This document shows positions 1 through 9,600 of a DNA stretch of 64,000 bases, piece by piece. The first letter of the stretch is position 1; each line of letters opens with the position of its first letter. A model generated the notes under the pieces. The model saw only the letters and a list, made by a program, of their open reading frames with translations, was not told the origin of the DNA and did no database searches. A program made the position numbers and the translations under genes. This stretch comes from Acidobacteriota bacterium (lineage in GTDB: Bacteria; Acidobacteriota; Terriglobia; Acidiferrales; UBA7541). The stretch lies in assembly GCA_013289715.1 (NCBI GenBank), contig JABCZJ010000014.1, positions 62,001 through 126,000 on the forward strand, written 5' to 3'.

Positions 1-571
1 CGCCGGAAGGGGAAAGCACGCTGGCGCCGACGTCTTGCACCGTGTCAGTGGCGACGGAAGTCACGGGCGCGACTCCCGGCTGGAGCGCGAGTAAGTCGGT
101 GTAGCTGCGACCATTGAGGGGTACGGTGGTCATCTGTGCGCCGGTGATGACCTCGCCGATTTGCGTGCTGGTGGTGTCCACGTGCAGCTGGGTATCAGCG
201 ACAGTAACGGCGTCGGACCTGGCGCCGACTTCCAGAACTGCGTCAATGGTCAATGCGCTGTTGGCATCGAGGACGATTCCGGTGCGCTGATAGGGCCGGA
301 AGCCGGTCGCTGCTACTTCCAGATTGTAGCGGCCGACCTGGACGTCCAGGAAAAAATAGGCGCCATTGTTGTCGCTGGTGAGGATCTGGCGCACACCGGT
401 TTCTGCATTCGTGATGGAGACGGTTGCTGTGGGAACCACGGCGCCGCTGGAATCCTTCACGGTGCCGGAGATACGGCCGCCGACGCCTGCTCTGGCGACG
501 CTCGCTAGTGGTAATAAAGCGGCGAAGAGCCACAGAACGTGAGCGAAAGAGCGGGAAGTGATGCGAAGCAT
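1..571 (-). CDS. TonB-dependent receptor with carboxypeptidase-regulatory N-terminus (3' part outside window)
   Basis: The minus-strand frame opens at an ATG at 569-571 and runs off the left edge without a stop, so about 190 N-terminal residues are visible. A signal peptide (MLRITSRSFAHVLWLFAALL, then a cleavage region ending ASVARA) precedes a carboxypeptidase-regulatory beta-sandwich domain (about residues 30-110: GRISGTVKDSSGAVVP, then GAYFFLDVQVGRYNLEV). The start of the plug domain follows (TVPLNGRSYTDLLALQPGV). This order is the Oar-like TonB receptor arrangement common in Acidobacteriota. The product would sit in the outer membrane and import a ligand by TonB energy. A Fur-like palindrome lies immediately upstream, so iron or another metal is a plausible control signal. 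The substrate cannot be read from the visible part. Confidence 0.88.
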   Translation of the reverse strand, partial: MLRITSRSFAHVLWLFAALLPLASVARAGVGGRISGTVKDSSGAVVPTATVSITNAETGVRQILTSDNNGAYFFLDVQVGRYNLEVAATGFRPYQRTGIVLDANSALTIDAVLEVGARSDAVTVADTQLHVDTTSTQIGEVITGAQMTTVPLNGRSYTDLLALQPGVAPVTSVATDTVQDVGASVLSPSG

Positions 572-579
572 GGATCTCT

Positions 580-602
580 CAGTTGAAAATGATTATCAAC
601 TG
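580..602 (-). promoter_or_regulatory. Fur-family operator (7-1-7 palindrome)
   Basis: A 23-bp palindrome with one mismatched pair has outer arms CAGTTGA and TCAACTG. Read on the minus strand its core is TGATAATCATTTTCA, which differs from the classical Fur 7-1-7 pattern TGATAATnATTATCA at one position. It lies 8 bp upstream of the receptor start at 571, where a bound repressor would block transcription or initiation. A second, degenerate palindrome with the same AGTTG/CAACT arms lies at 620-640, with its centre 39 bp away. Fur is inferred from pattern; Zur or another family member is possible. Confidence 0.7.
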
Positions 603-713
603 GGAAGAGAGTGTAGGCTAGTTGCAAATGTGTGTCAACTGGAGTTTTGTAAGAATTTGATTACGATGCAGCGCGGCGGTGGCCGATACCGCTGCGAAAA
701 CGCAGAGGGAAAA

Positions 714-743
714 GCCCCACCCTTCAGAAACGAAGGGTGGGGC
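714..743 (-). terminator. Perfect 12-bp hairpin followed by a T-run (terminator of the 791-3706 gene)
   Basis: Arms GCCCCACCCTTC (714-725) and GAAGGGTGGGGC (732-743) pair perfectly around a 6-nt loop. On the minus strand the hairpin is followed by TTTTCCC, and it lies 48 bp after the stop of the receptor gene ending at 791, so it fits an intrinsic terminator. It may also belong to the dispersed palindrome families seen elsewhere in the window. Confidence 0.7.
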
Positions 744-790
744 ACCCTCACACTGATTTAGATACGAGGTAATTCGTTTGTAGCGGCTAG

Positions 791-3706
791 CTAGAAGTGG
801 AAGCCGACCTCCGCTGTTACGGTTCGGGGCGTGACGTAATGCGTGCCGCTGAACGTTGACAGGAAGTTGTAAAGGACATAGTTGTTGGCCAGGTTGATTA
901 CTTCCACCCGAGCACTCCATTTGTAGCGATCGCCATGGAAGAGATTGTCGTGGCCCACGGCCAGATCAAACAGGTTGCGCTGTTGGATGCGTGGGGGATT
1001 GTGGTCATCATTTTCCTTGTTGGGGGCCGGCACGGAAATGAGCGTGGAGCTGAACTGCGTCGCAGGGCAGACACCTCCCGGTATCGGAATACCGGCAGGA
1101 TTTGCCGCAGTGGGCGGCGCGGCGTGCACGCCGTTGCAGGTGAACCCGGCCTCGAACTCCTGATCGGCGCTCAAGGGAACGCTGCCCACGTTCGAGGCCA
1201 CCAGCGAGACGGAACCCGTGGCGGGGTCGGTGCCTATACTGCCTGGGCAAGTGTTGAACGATTCGATGCCGAAGCAGGGCGTCGCGCCGGCCACCAGGCC
1301 GCTGTCGTAGCGCCAGTTGAAAGCCACCCATGGGTATTTCTTCCAAGGCTGATATTGCAGGTGAGTCGTCTCGTTGAAATGTTCGTCGTGGTCAATGCGA
1401 AAAACGCCCGTAGGCGCCGTGGGATTTGCCCCGGCTCCGGCCTCCTGCGGGGTAAAGAACCGGGCAGCCACGCTGGACATTACGATGAAAGCCGTCAAAC
1501 CGTGGTAATCCGGCACTGATGCGCGGATCGCGAATCCAGGGATCTTGGACCGGGCCCACTCGATCGGGAAAGTAATTGGCGTGTTACCGAGCACACTGAA
1601 ATCGTAGGCGTTATGGGTGTACTTCCAGATGTATTCACCGTCGATAACTAAGTACTTCCCAAACGCTTGTTGCAGGCCGGCGTGAAATTCATTGCGATAC
1701 CCGGGCGCGATCGGATTTGTGGAATTTCCCGCGCATCCGAGCAGAGGGTTCAGAACATCGCTGCTGCACCCAATGCTGGAAAGGACGAGATTTTCGTTGA
1801 AGGGAGATTCGAGAGTTCGGGCGTAGGAGACACGCAGAACGGTGTTGCTGGGTTTGATGTTGTAAGCGACGCCCAGGCGAGGCTCGGCTTGGTTCGCGGT
1901 AGACAAACCGTTGTACAAGTCGCCGCGAATGCCCAAATTGAACGACCAGTTTTTCCAATTGATGGTGTCCTGGACGTACAGCGCCAGTTCCTTGACATCC
2001 GTGTGCAGAGGAAATGATGCAGCGGTTTGGAATCGACTTCCTCCGCGCGTGAGGTCAAAGGGAAGCAAGGTCGGATTAAACAAAGGGTATAGGGCTGTGC
2101 TCAAGAATCCATTGGCCGGGTTGCCCGGGGCGTTGGGATTGGTCGCCACGTTCGGTTGAAATCCCGCTGCCGCGCACTGGCTGGTGCTTGTGAACCCCTG
2201 CACCGGGGCGAACGGGTAAAAACCATCGGTTACGGGATTCGTATTGGGACCGAGGCACGGCGCGTTGAACGTAGGATCGACAATGCCGATTTGATCCTTC
2301 TCTGTGAGAAATGTCTGCTCATAGACGATCCCCGCCTTCACATTGTTGATGCCGTGCACATACGAAATTTCTGAATGGATGCCCGCGTTTGTAAGGGTGC
2401 GATCCTGGGTGACGGTTTCCCTCTGCAGGCTGAACGGCCCGAGGTCCGCGAACGGGTTGTCGCTTGGGTAGTAGTTATATGTATCGCTGCGAACAAAGGC
2501 GCCGAGAGTAAGGACGGTGTTGGAGTTGATCAGGTGCGTCCAGCTCGGGGCGATGTTGAATGTGCCGATCTTCGAGCGCTGATCCTGCACGCCGACGGGC
2601 TGACCACACGCTGCGAGAGTGCAACCCGAGGCTGCGGAAGGAGCAAGCCCGCCATTGTTAACGACGACGCCAAACCACGGCGAAGCGAATTGCGCGTCGA
2701 ACGAATTGGGCGTCTGAAACCAGGAACGCGTGTATAGGGCGTTGAGATGGATCGAGTCTGCGGGCGAGATCTGATAATCCACACGATCGAAGATGTTTTC
2801 CTCGTTGCCTTTGTCGTGCATCACTGTGAATTCCGGGGGATCCAGGAATCGGCCGCTGTTCAATCCGTTTGCGGAGATGAAATTGCCCCATTTCTGATTG
2901 CCGTAGGCGAGGTCGAAGCCGGCGTTGGACGTGCCGAACGAGCCGTAGGAGGCCGTGACGCTGCCATGAGGCGTGGTGACGCCGAGACCGGAACGGGTAG
3001 TGGCCTGGATCACGACGCTGGTCTTGCCACCGAATTCGGCGGGCGGCGCCCCGGAAATGACTTCCAGTGACTGCACCGCATCCACGGGAAGCTGGTTCGA
3101 AAAGACTTTGCTCTGCTGATCGGTGATCGGTTGGCCGTCAACGGAAAATGAATTCTCCGCATGGTCGCCAAGCCCATGGAACAAACCATTCGAGTCTGCC
3201 GCTATGCCGGGAGTCGTGAGCGTGACGAGCGAACTCAGTGACGACGATTGGCTCTCGAGAGGAAGCTTTTCGAATAGTGCCCGGTCCACGTCGGTGTGGA
3301 AGGTCGGCTCGTTTTCAAGCAGGTCGCCTCCGCCTTCGACCGTCACCGTGCTGGAGCTACCTGCTACGGTCAAAGTGATTTTCACCGAAAGTGGCACCGA
3401 GGATCGTACGTCAACGTCCTGCGCGTAGGGTCCAAATCCCTTGGCCGTCACGGACAAGTGATAGGGATTGAACGGCACGTTGGGGAAGCTGAAAGCGCCG
3501 GAAGTGTCGGTCGTGATGGAACGCTCGTATTGGCTGACGGGGTTGTGTATGGTAACGGTCGCGCCAGCGACGACGCCGCCGGAAGGATCCGTCACCGTGC
3601 CTGCGATGTTTGCCGCGTTTCCGGTTTGTGAGAAACCGCTGGGTGCGGCTGCCAACGTGACTAAAAGCAAAAACAAAGCTGCCAGAAATGCTCTTGCTAA
3701 GCTCAT
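791..3706 (-). CDS. TonB-dependent outer-membrane receptor, Oar/carboxypeptidase-regulatory type
   Basis: The 971-residue protein starts at the ATG at 3704-3706, chosen because AAGGGAG lies about 8 nt upstream and a signal peptide follows at once (MSLARAFLAALFLLLVTLAA, cleavage near GFSQ). A longer frame to 3811 has no signal peptide at its start. A carboxypeptidase-regulatory domain (about residues 30-115) is followed by a plug region with the TonB-receptor phrase VDAVQSLEVISGAPPAEFGG, then a long beta-barrel ending in the aromatic TAEVGFHF typical of Bam-inserted barrels. It lies downstream of a small His/Cys-rich membrane protein gene on the same strand and shares a divergent promoter region with an RcnR-like regulator. 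A metal or metallophore substrate is therefore a reasonable inference, but the sequence does not prove it. Confidence 0.9.
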   Translation of the reverse strand: MSLARAFLAALFLLLVTLAAAPSGFSQTGNAANIAGTVTDPSGGVVAGATVTIHNPVSQYERSITTDTSGAFSFPNVPFNPYHLSVTAKGFGPYAQDVDVRSSVPLSVKITLTVAGSSSTVTVEGGGDLLENEPTFHTDVDRALFEKLPLESQSSSLSSLVTLTTPGIAADSNGLFHGLGDHAENSFSVDGQPITDQQSKVFSNQLPVDAVQSLEVISGAPPAEFGGKTSVVIQATTRSGLGVTTPHGSVTASYGSFGTSNAGFDLAYGNQKWGNFISANGLNSGRFLDPPEFTVMHDKGNEENIFDRVDYQISPADSIHLNALYTRSWFQTPNSFDAQFASPWFGVVVNNGGLAPSAASGCTLAACGQPVGVQDQRSKIGTFNIAPSWTHLINSNTVLTLGAFVRSDTYNYYPSDNPFADLGPFSLQRETVTQDRTLTNAGIHSEISYVHGINNVKAGIVYEQTFLTEKDQIGIVDPTFNAPCLGPNTNPVTDGFYPFAPVQGFTSTSQCAAAGFQPNVATNPNAPGNPANGFLSTALYPLFNPTLLPFDLTRGGSRFQTAASFPLHTDVKELALYVQDTINWKNWSFNLGIRGDLYNGLSTANQAEPRLGVAYNIKPSNTVLRVSYARTLESPFNENLVLSSIGCSSDVLNPLLGCAGNSTNPIAPGYRNEFHAGLQQAFGKYLVIDGEYIWKYTHNAYDFSVLGNTPITFPIEWARSKIPGFAIRASVPDYHGLTAFIVMSSVAARFFTPQEAGAGANPTAPTGVFRIDHDEHFNETTHLQYQPWKKYPWVAFNWRYDSGLVAGATPCFGIESFNTCPGSIGTDPATGSVSLVASNVGSVPLSADQEFEAGFTCNGVHAAPPTAANPAGIPIPGGVCPATQFSSTLISVPAPNKENDDHNPPRIQQRNLFDLAVGHDNLFHGDRYKWSARVEVINLANNYVLYNFLSTFSGTHYVTPRTVTAEVGFHF

Positions 3707-3844
3707 GAATGAATCTCCCTTTATGAATGGCAGCGTGTGCGCTGCGCAGCGCCCGCCGCGGATGAAATGAAAAAATATGGAATTCGACGCCTGCCGCCAT
3801 GAACACGGCACGCGTTAAGGGATTACGAATTTATGAATGAGGAA

Positions 3845-4120
3845 TTAAACAGGAGGCGCGCGAGGGATCCGGTGACTGCAAATAGGGTCGAGGCTGAGCT
3901 TCTGACCTTCGGCAGCGGCAAATCGGGCGACCGCGACGGGCGACTGCAGTTCCATCTGCGCCGCGGGCTGCGGTACGGCGACGTGCCCGGTGTGGCAGAC
4001 CTGGCAATGCTGTTCGTCGGAGGAGTGCCCGTGCCAATGCCCGGCAGCCTGCATGGCAAAGAGGCCCACGGAAAGAACGAGGGCCACCGCCAGCAATCGT
4101 AGGGCTATTCGCTTGGGCAT
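3845..4120 (-). CDS. Small His/Cys-rich membrane-anchored protein (DUF2946-like)
   Basis: From the ATG at 4118-4120 the protein has 91 residues: a basic start (MPKRIALRLLAVALVLSVGL), one hydrophobic segment that is either a signal peptide or an anchor, then a metal-ligand cluster GHWHGHSSDEQHCQVCHTGH. The C-x-x-C-H with neighbouring histidines resembles the DUF2946-type proteins often found beside metal transport genes. It precedes the TonB receptor ending at 791 (139-bp gap, same strand) and is divergent from the RcnR-like gene, so both sides may respond to the operator at 4254-4267. A longer frame reaches 4198; none of the possible starts has a strong ribosome-binding site. A similar protein is encoded at 12329-12646. 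Periplasmic metal binding is inferred from the residues only. Confidence 0.6.
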   Translation of the reverse strand: MPKRIALRLLAVALVLSVGLFAMQAAGHWHGHSSDEQHCQVCHTGHVAVPQPAAQMELQSPVAVARFAAAEGQKLSLDPICSHRIPRAPPV

Positions 4121-4253
4121 AAAAAGCTGTAGGACCCCCGCCCGTATCATAACCTCTGATGCACCTTCGAGCGCAATCGTTCCGCGAAATAATTCCATTT
4201 GCTAACGCTGTGGGCTGGGCGCCCGCGGAAAAATTCTGACTGGCCTCATATAC

Positions 4254-4267
4254 TATACTGGGGTATA
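4254..4267 (+). promoter_or_regulatory. RcnR/CsoR/FrmR-type operator upstream of rcnR-like gene
   Basis: TATAC-TGGG-GTATA is an inverted repeat with a G-tract centre. In its context (ATACTATACTGGGGTAT, 4251-4266) it closely resembles the operators of this regulator family, for example the E. coli frmR site with ATACTATA next to a G-run. It ends 12 bp before the regulator ATG, so autorepression is likely. The same site lies between the two divergent transcripts and could control both. Confidence 0.7.
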
Positions 4268-4279
4268 TTAATAGGAGCT

Positions 4280-4558
4280 ATGGCCCATACCTCCAAAGAC
4301 AAAGAAAAGCTTCTGAAACGCGTGCGCCGGATTCGCGGGCAGGTAGAGGCGATCGAGCGCGCTCTGGAATCCGAGCAGGAATGCGCCGGCGTGCTGCAAT
4401 TGATGGCGGCTTGCCGCGGGGCGCTGAACGGCCTGATGGCCGAAGTGATGGAAGGGCACGTGCGATTTCACGTGCTGGATCCGGAACAGGGCAAGGACTC
4501 GCCGCAGGGAAAAGCGGCCGAGGAGCTGATTGATATTGTTCGGGCTTACTTGAAGTGA
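4280..4558 (+). CDS. RcnR-like Ni(II)/Co(II)-responsive repressor (CsoR/RcnR family)
   Basis: The ATG at 4280 follows AGGAG (4273-4277), giving a 92-residue all-helical regulator. A longer frame back to 4199 would run through the operator and is rejected. The body RVRRIRGQVEAIERAL, ECAGVLQLMAACRGALNGLM and ELIDIVRAYLK is typical of the family. Counting from this start, His3, Cys35, His60 and His64 are all present, which is the ligand set of E. coli RcnR for Ni/Co. Copper-type CsoR and formaldehyde-type FrmR have different fourth ligands. Overall similarity looks FrmR-like, so specificity is an inference from four residues. It is followed after 46 bp by a P1B-type ATPase gene, its likely main target, with the RND efflux operon beyond. 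Confidence 0.87.
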   Translation: MAHTSKDKEKLLKRVRRIRGQVEAIERALESEQECAGVLQLMAACRGALNGLMAEVMEGHVRFHVLDPEQGKDSPQGKAAEELIDIVRAYLK

Positions 4559-4604
4559 GGAAACGGCGCAAATCGCTGGAAATGATGCGGCAGAGGATCC
4601 AATT

Positions 4605-6575
4605 ATGGGCCAGACGAACTTGAGGGAAACGGAAGCACCGAAGATTAGCGGGTTACACCCGGCAAGCGCTGCGGTTGACCACGACAATCATGAAGCTGAG
4701 CACGAAAATCCCTTGCAGTGGCGCGAGATCAACCGTGTGCTGTTCACGGCAGCAGCGGCCGGGGCCATCTGGTTTTTGGGAGGCGCGCGGAATCCGTACA
4801 TCACAGCGCTTGGCGTGATTTGCGCCATCGTTGGCGGGTTTCCGATATTTCACGAGGCATACGAGAACATCACACAGCGGCGCATGACCATGGAACTTTC
4901 GATGGCGATCGCCATCGTCGCAGCGCTCGCGATTCGTGAAATATTTACGGCCCTGATCATTACGCTCTTCGTTTTGGTTGCGGAGATTTTGGAGGGCCTC
5001 ACGGTCGGCCGAGGCCGTCGCGCGATCCAACATTTGATCGAACTGCTGCCGAGCACAGCAACCGTGCGGCGAAACGGAACCTGGATTGATGTAGGGATTC
5101 AGGAAGTGGCAATCCACGATGAAGTTCTGGTCCGGCCGGGCGGGCGTATTCCGGTCGATGGGAAGGTCATTGGAGGACATTCCTTCGTGGACCAAGCGCC
5201 CATCACGGGCGAATCCATGCCAGTTGAAAAACATTTGGGCGCCATTGTCTACGCGGGGACGATCAATCAATCCGGAGCGCTGGAAGTTCGCCTCGAGCGC
5301 GTGGGCCGTGACACAACCTTCGGCAAGATCATTGAGGCCGTAGAGACCGCGGAGAAGTCGCGAGCGCCGATTCAAGGAATCGCAGACCGGCTTGCGGGCT
5401 ACCTGGTTTATTTTGCATTGGGCGCGGCGGTGCTGACGTTTCTGCTCACGCACAACATTCGTTCGACGATTTCCGTGATCATCGTGGCCGGAGCGTGCGG
5501 CATCGCGGCAGGGACGCCGCTGGCGATTCTGGGCTCAATCGGCCGCGCAGCACAGGAGGGCGCCATCATCAAAGGCGGGTTGTATCTGGAAAAGCTTTGG
5601 GAAGTGGATACCATACTCCTCGATAAGACCGGGACGCTGACTTATGGAACTCCTGAACTTCTGGAGGTTTGCCCGGCCCGGGATGTTCCCGCTGCGCTCT
5701 TGCTGAAATCCGCCGCGATTGCTGAATCTCGCTCCGAACACCCCATCGCCAACGCTATTGTGAGGAAAGCGGTGCAATTGGGAATCCCATACGAAGATCC
5801 TGGCCAGTTCGAATACACCCCGGGCCAGGGAATCATCGCTAGCAGCGGCGGTGACGAGATTATTGTGGGGAAGCGGCAATTCTTGCTGGAACAGCGCGTG
5901 CCCTGCGATCCGCCGAACCGCGGAATCGCGGGCTCGGAGATTTTTGTGGCTCGCGGCGGCCGATTTCTGGGGACGTTGCAGGTTGCGGATACGCTTCGGC
6001 CCGAGGCGAGAAGCGCGATGCAATCTCTGAAGTCCATGGGTTTGAAGACGGTGCTGCTGACGGGCGACGCGAAGACGGTGGCGGAGGATGTCGGCGGCAA
6101 ACTGGGCGTGGACGAAATTGTTTCCGGCCTGCTGCCAGAGGATAAGTTGCACTACGTGCAAAAGATGATCGAGAAGGGCCACAAAGTGGCCATGGTCGGA
6201 GACGGTATCAATGACGCTCCGGCATTGATGCAAGCGTCGGTGGGCGTGGCGATGGGATCCGGAACAGACGTCGCGCGCGAAAGCGCCGACGTAGTGCTGA
6301 TTGGCAGCGACTTATCCAAGCTGGTCGAAACCTTGCAAAGCGCACGGCGTTGCCACAGGACGATCATGCAGAACTTCGTGGGAACGTTGGTGGTGGACAC
6401 GATCGGTGTGGGTCTCGCGGCTTTTGGGTTTCTGAATCCGCTGCTGGCCGCTTTCATTCACGTCTCGTCCGAAATGGCATTCATATTGAATTCCGCCAGA
6501 TTGCTACCGCCGGTGTCGTCCGCAAATCAATTCGTCCGCGGAATTCTTTCACAAACACCTACCGCTGCAAACTAA
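4605..6575 (+). CDS. P1B-type heavy-metal ATPase with a non-canonical Gly-Ala-Cys transmembrane motif
   Basis: The 656-residue ATPase has an actuator domain with TGES (201-204), the phosphorylated Asp340 in DKTGTLT, an SEHP motif typical of heavy-metal ATPases, and the hinge GDGIND (532-537). Instead of an HMA domain the N-terminus carries a short His/acidic stretch (VDHDNHEAEHENP). The membrane metal site, normally CPC, SPC or TPC followed by ALGLATP, reads G296-A297-C298 followed by GIAAGTP, so the conserved proline and the first ligand are missing. Everything else looks intact and active. The gene lies 46 bp after the RcnR-like repressor, which suggests Ni/Co export, and converges on the RND operon ending at 6611. 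The true cargo is uncertain because of the altered motif. Confidence 0.9.
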   Translation: MGQTNLRETEAPKISGLHPASAAVDHDNHEAEHENPLQWREINRVLFTAAAAGAIWFLGGARNPYITALGVICAIVGGFPIFHEAYENITQRRMTMELSMAIAIVAALAIREIFTALIITLFVLVAEILEGLTVGRGRRAIQHLIELLPSTATVRRNGTWIDVGIQEVAIHDEVLVRPGGRIPVDGKVIGGHSFVDQAPITGESMPVEKHLGAIVYAGTINQSGALEVRLERVGRDTTFGKIIEAVETAEKSRAPIQGIADRLAGYLVYFALGAAVLTFLLTHNIRSTISVIIVAGACGIAAGTPLAILGSIGRAAQEGAIIKGGLYLEKLWEVDTILLDKTGTLTYGTPELLEVCPARDVPAALLLKSAAIAESRSEHPIANAIVRKAVQLGIPYEDPGQFEYTPGQGIIASSGGDEIIVGKRQFLLEQRVPCDPPNRGIAGSEIFVARGGRFLGTLQVADTLRPEARSAMQSLKSMGLKTVLLTGDAKTVAEDVGGKLGVDEIVSGLLPEDKLHYVQKMIEKGHKVAMVGDGINDAPALMQASVGVAMGSGTDVARESADVVLIGSDLSKLVETLQSARRCHRTIMQNFVGTLVVDTIGVGLAAFGFLNPLLAAFIHVSSEMAFILNSARLLPPVSSANQFVRGILSQTPTAAN

Positions 6576-6610
6576 TCGAAATTCCACGACTTACTTGGTG
6601 CCGGCGAAGC

Positions 6611-9600
6611 TCACACCTGCAAGACGTCGCCTTCGCGGGCGACCATCTTGTAAAGCACGGGGCTGACGATGCGGCCGAGGAGCAGACGCGAAACCAAACC
6701 TGCCACGATTACGATGGCGAAAGGTTTCTGCGAATCGGAGCCGATGCCGGTCGAAAGCGCCGCGGGCAACAATCCCAGGCACGCGACTAGAGCCGTCATC
6801 ATGATCGGCCGGAAGCGGACGAGCGACGCGTCGTAAGTGGCTTTTTCGATGCCGAACCCTTCGAGCCGAAGTTTGTTGATGTAAGAGACGTCAATGACCG
6901 CGGTTTCCACGGAGACGCCCATCAGGACCAGCAGCCCGAGCAGCGAGGAGACGCTGAACGGTGTATGCGTGAGCTTCAGCGCGAGCAACGCTCCCACCGG
7001 CTCGGTCAAAATCACGCTGAGAACCACCGTGACCGGAAACTTCAGGTTGCCATAGAGCGCGAAAAGGATCATGAAAATCAGCAGCACCGTGAGCGGCGCG
7101 ACAACGGAGACCTGGCTCATCGCGTTGATAAATTCGCTGTATTCGCCGCCCCAGGCCAGGCGATAGCCGGCCGGCAATGATTTATTTACGCCCGCGATGG
7201 CGCGCTTGCCTTCCTCGACGGCGCCGGCAAGGTCGCGGCCTTCGATGCTGTACTGCACGCCGATGTAGCGCGAATTATTTTCGCGATAAATGAAGGACGC
7301 GCCGTTGCCTTCGCGAATGTCCGCAAGCTCGCTGAGGGGAATTTGCTGGCCTGTGGGCGTGCCGACCAGCAGATTCGCAATCTGTTGCGCGTTCTCGCGG
7401 AACTCCGGCTTCATGCGCACGACGAGATCGAACAATTTTTCGCCTTGGATTACTTGGGTGGCCGCCTGGCCGCCGACGGCGGCTTGCACCACGCCTTCCA
7501 CATCGGCCACGTTGATGCCGTAGCGCGCGATCTTGTCGCGATCCACTTGCACGATCAGGCTGGGCTGGCCCAATTCGCGGACGACGGTGAGTTCGGTAAA
7601 GCCGCGGACTTGCGAAAGCCGCCGCTTGATTTCCAGCGCCTTTTCCTGCAGGACGTTCAGGTCCGCGCCATACACTTTCACGGCCAGCGCGCTCTTCAAG
7701 CCGGTGAGCGCTTCGTCCACGGCATCTTCGGCGGGCTGAGTGTAATTGAAAATAATTCCTGGGAATGCGGTGAGCTGCTTCTGCAGGTCCTCGATCAGCT
7801 CCGCCTTGTTGTGGACATTTCCGGATTTCCAGATGGCATCGTCGTATGGTTTCAGTCCCACGTAGAATTCGCAATTGAAAAAACCGGTGGGGTCGGTGCC
7901 GTCATCGGGTCGCCCGAGCTCGGAGCCGACGTCGGTAACCATCGGATATTTCGCGAGAATGTCGCGAATCTGCGGCGCCACTTTGGCCGCTTCTTCGTAG
8001 GAAATCGTGTAGGGCATGGTCGCGCGGACCCACAGCGCGCCTTCATCGAGGTGGGGCATGAATTCGCCGCCGATGAAGGGGATCAACAGGAGACTGACGC
8101 CGAAAATTACGGTGGCGAGCAACATGGTCAGCCACGGACGCTCCAGGCACCACTTCAGTTCCGAGCCGTACTCGTTCTTGATCCATTCGAAGGGCTTGTT
8201 GCGGGGTTCACGGACGCCTTTCTTGAACCAGTAAGAGCACATGACCGGCACGAAGGTGAGCGTGAGAATCAATGCGCCGATCAGCGCGATGGACATGGTG
8301 TCCGCCATGGGGTGGAACAATTTTCCAGACGGGCCGCTGAGCGCGTAGATGGGGATGTAGCCGGCAATGATAATGGCGACGGAATAGAAGATGGGGCGGT
8401 CCACGTCCCTGGCGGCGGCGAGAATCACTTCGTGCAGGTCGTATTTCTGGCCTTCGCGGAGTCCCAGCTCGCGATAGATGTTTTCCACCATCACCAGCGT
8501 ACCGTCAATGATGATGCCGAAATCAATCGCGCCGATGGAGAGCAGGTTGGCAGCGACGCCGCGCCCGTGCAGAAAAATGAAAGAGAAGAGCAGGGCGACC
8601 GGAATTGTGAGCGCCACAATCACCGCCGCACGTACGTTGACCAGAAAGAAGATCAGCACGATCAGGACCAGCGTCATCCCGACCAGCATGTTTTTTTCCA
8701 CGGTATTAATTGTCAGACTCACCAGCTCGCTGCGGTCGTAGTAAGGCAGCACTTTCACATCGGGCGGCAGAATGTGCTCGTTCAGTTCTTTGGTCTTGGC
8801 TTCGACGCCCTTCAAGACGTTCTGCGTCTGGTCGCCGCGCAGCATCATGATGACGCCTTCGACGGCGTCGTCATTCTTGTTGAATCCGAATTGTCCCAGG
8901 CGCGGCGCGTGGCCGATGGTGACTTCGCCGACATCTCGTATGCGCACCGGCACGCCATTCTGCGTGCCGATAATCACGCTGCCAATGTCCTGCACGTCCT
9001 TGATCAAGCCCAAGCCGCGCACGTAATAAAATTGGCCGCCCTGCGGATAAAATCCGCCGCCGGTGTTGGCGTTGTTCACGGAAAGCTGCTGGATCACCTG
9101 CGGGACGGTGATGTGATAGCCATAGAGGCGCGCGGGATCGAGCAGCACCTGATACTGCATCACTGTGCCGCCGAAGCCCGAATCATCGGCGACGCCGCGC
9201 ACTTGCTTGTACTCGCGCTCGATCACCCAATCTTCAAAAGTTTTTAGTTCCTGCGGCGTGCGGTCGGGGCTTTGCAATACGTAGCGGTAAACCAGACCCG
9301 AGGGGCTGGAAAGCGGCGCGAGCCCAGGAGTGACGCCGGTGGGATAGGTGACTTCGCTCAGCCGCTGGAAGACGACCTGGCGCGCCACGTAATCGTCCGT
9401 GTCTTCATCGAACGTGAGAATTACATCCGACAGGCCGTAGAGCGAAATGGAGCGCTGGATTTCCATCTTCGGCACGCCGTTCATTTCCACTTCGGTGGGC
9501 AGCGTCACCAGGCGTTCGACTTCTTCCGCGGCATGCCCCGGCCATTGCGTGATGACCTCCACCATCGGCGGAGAAAGATCCGGGTAGGCGTCCACCGGCA

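Noticed and set aside
7343..9247. 634-codon open frame on the + strand
   Set aside because: It is antisense to the CzcA-like pump gene, has an unnatural His/Gln/Arg-rich composition and no ribosome-binding site; GC-rich codon bias produces such shadows.
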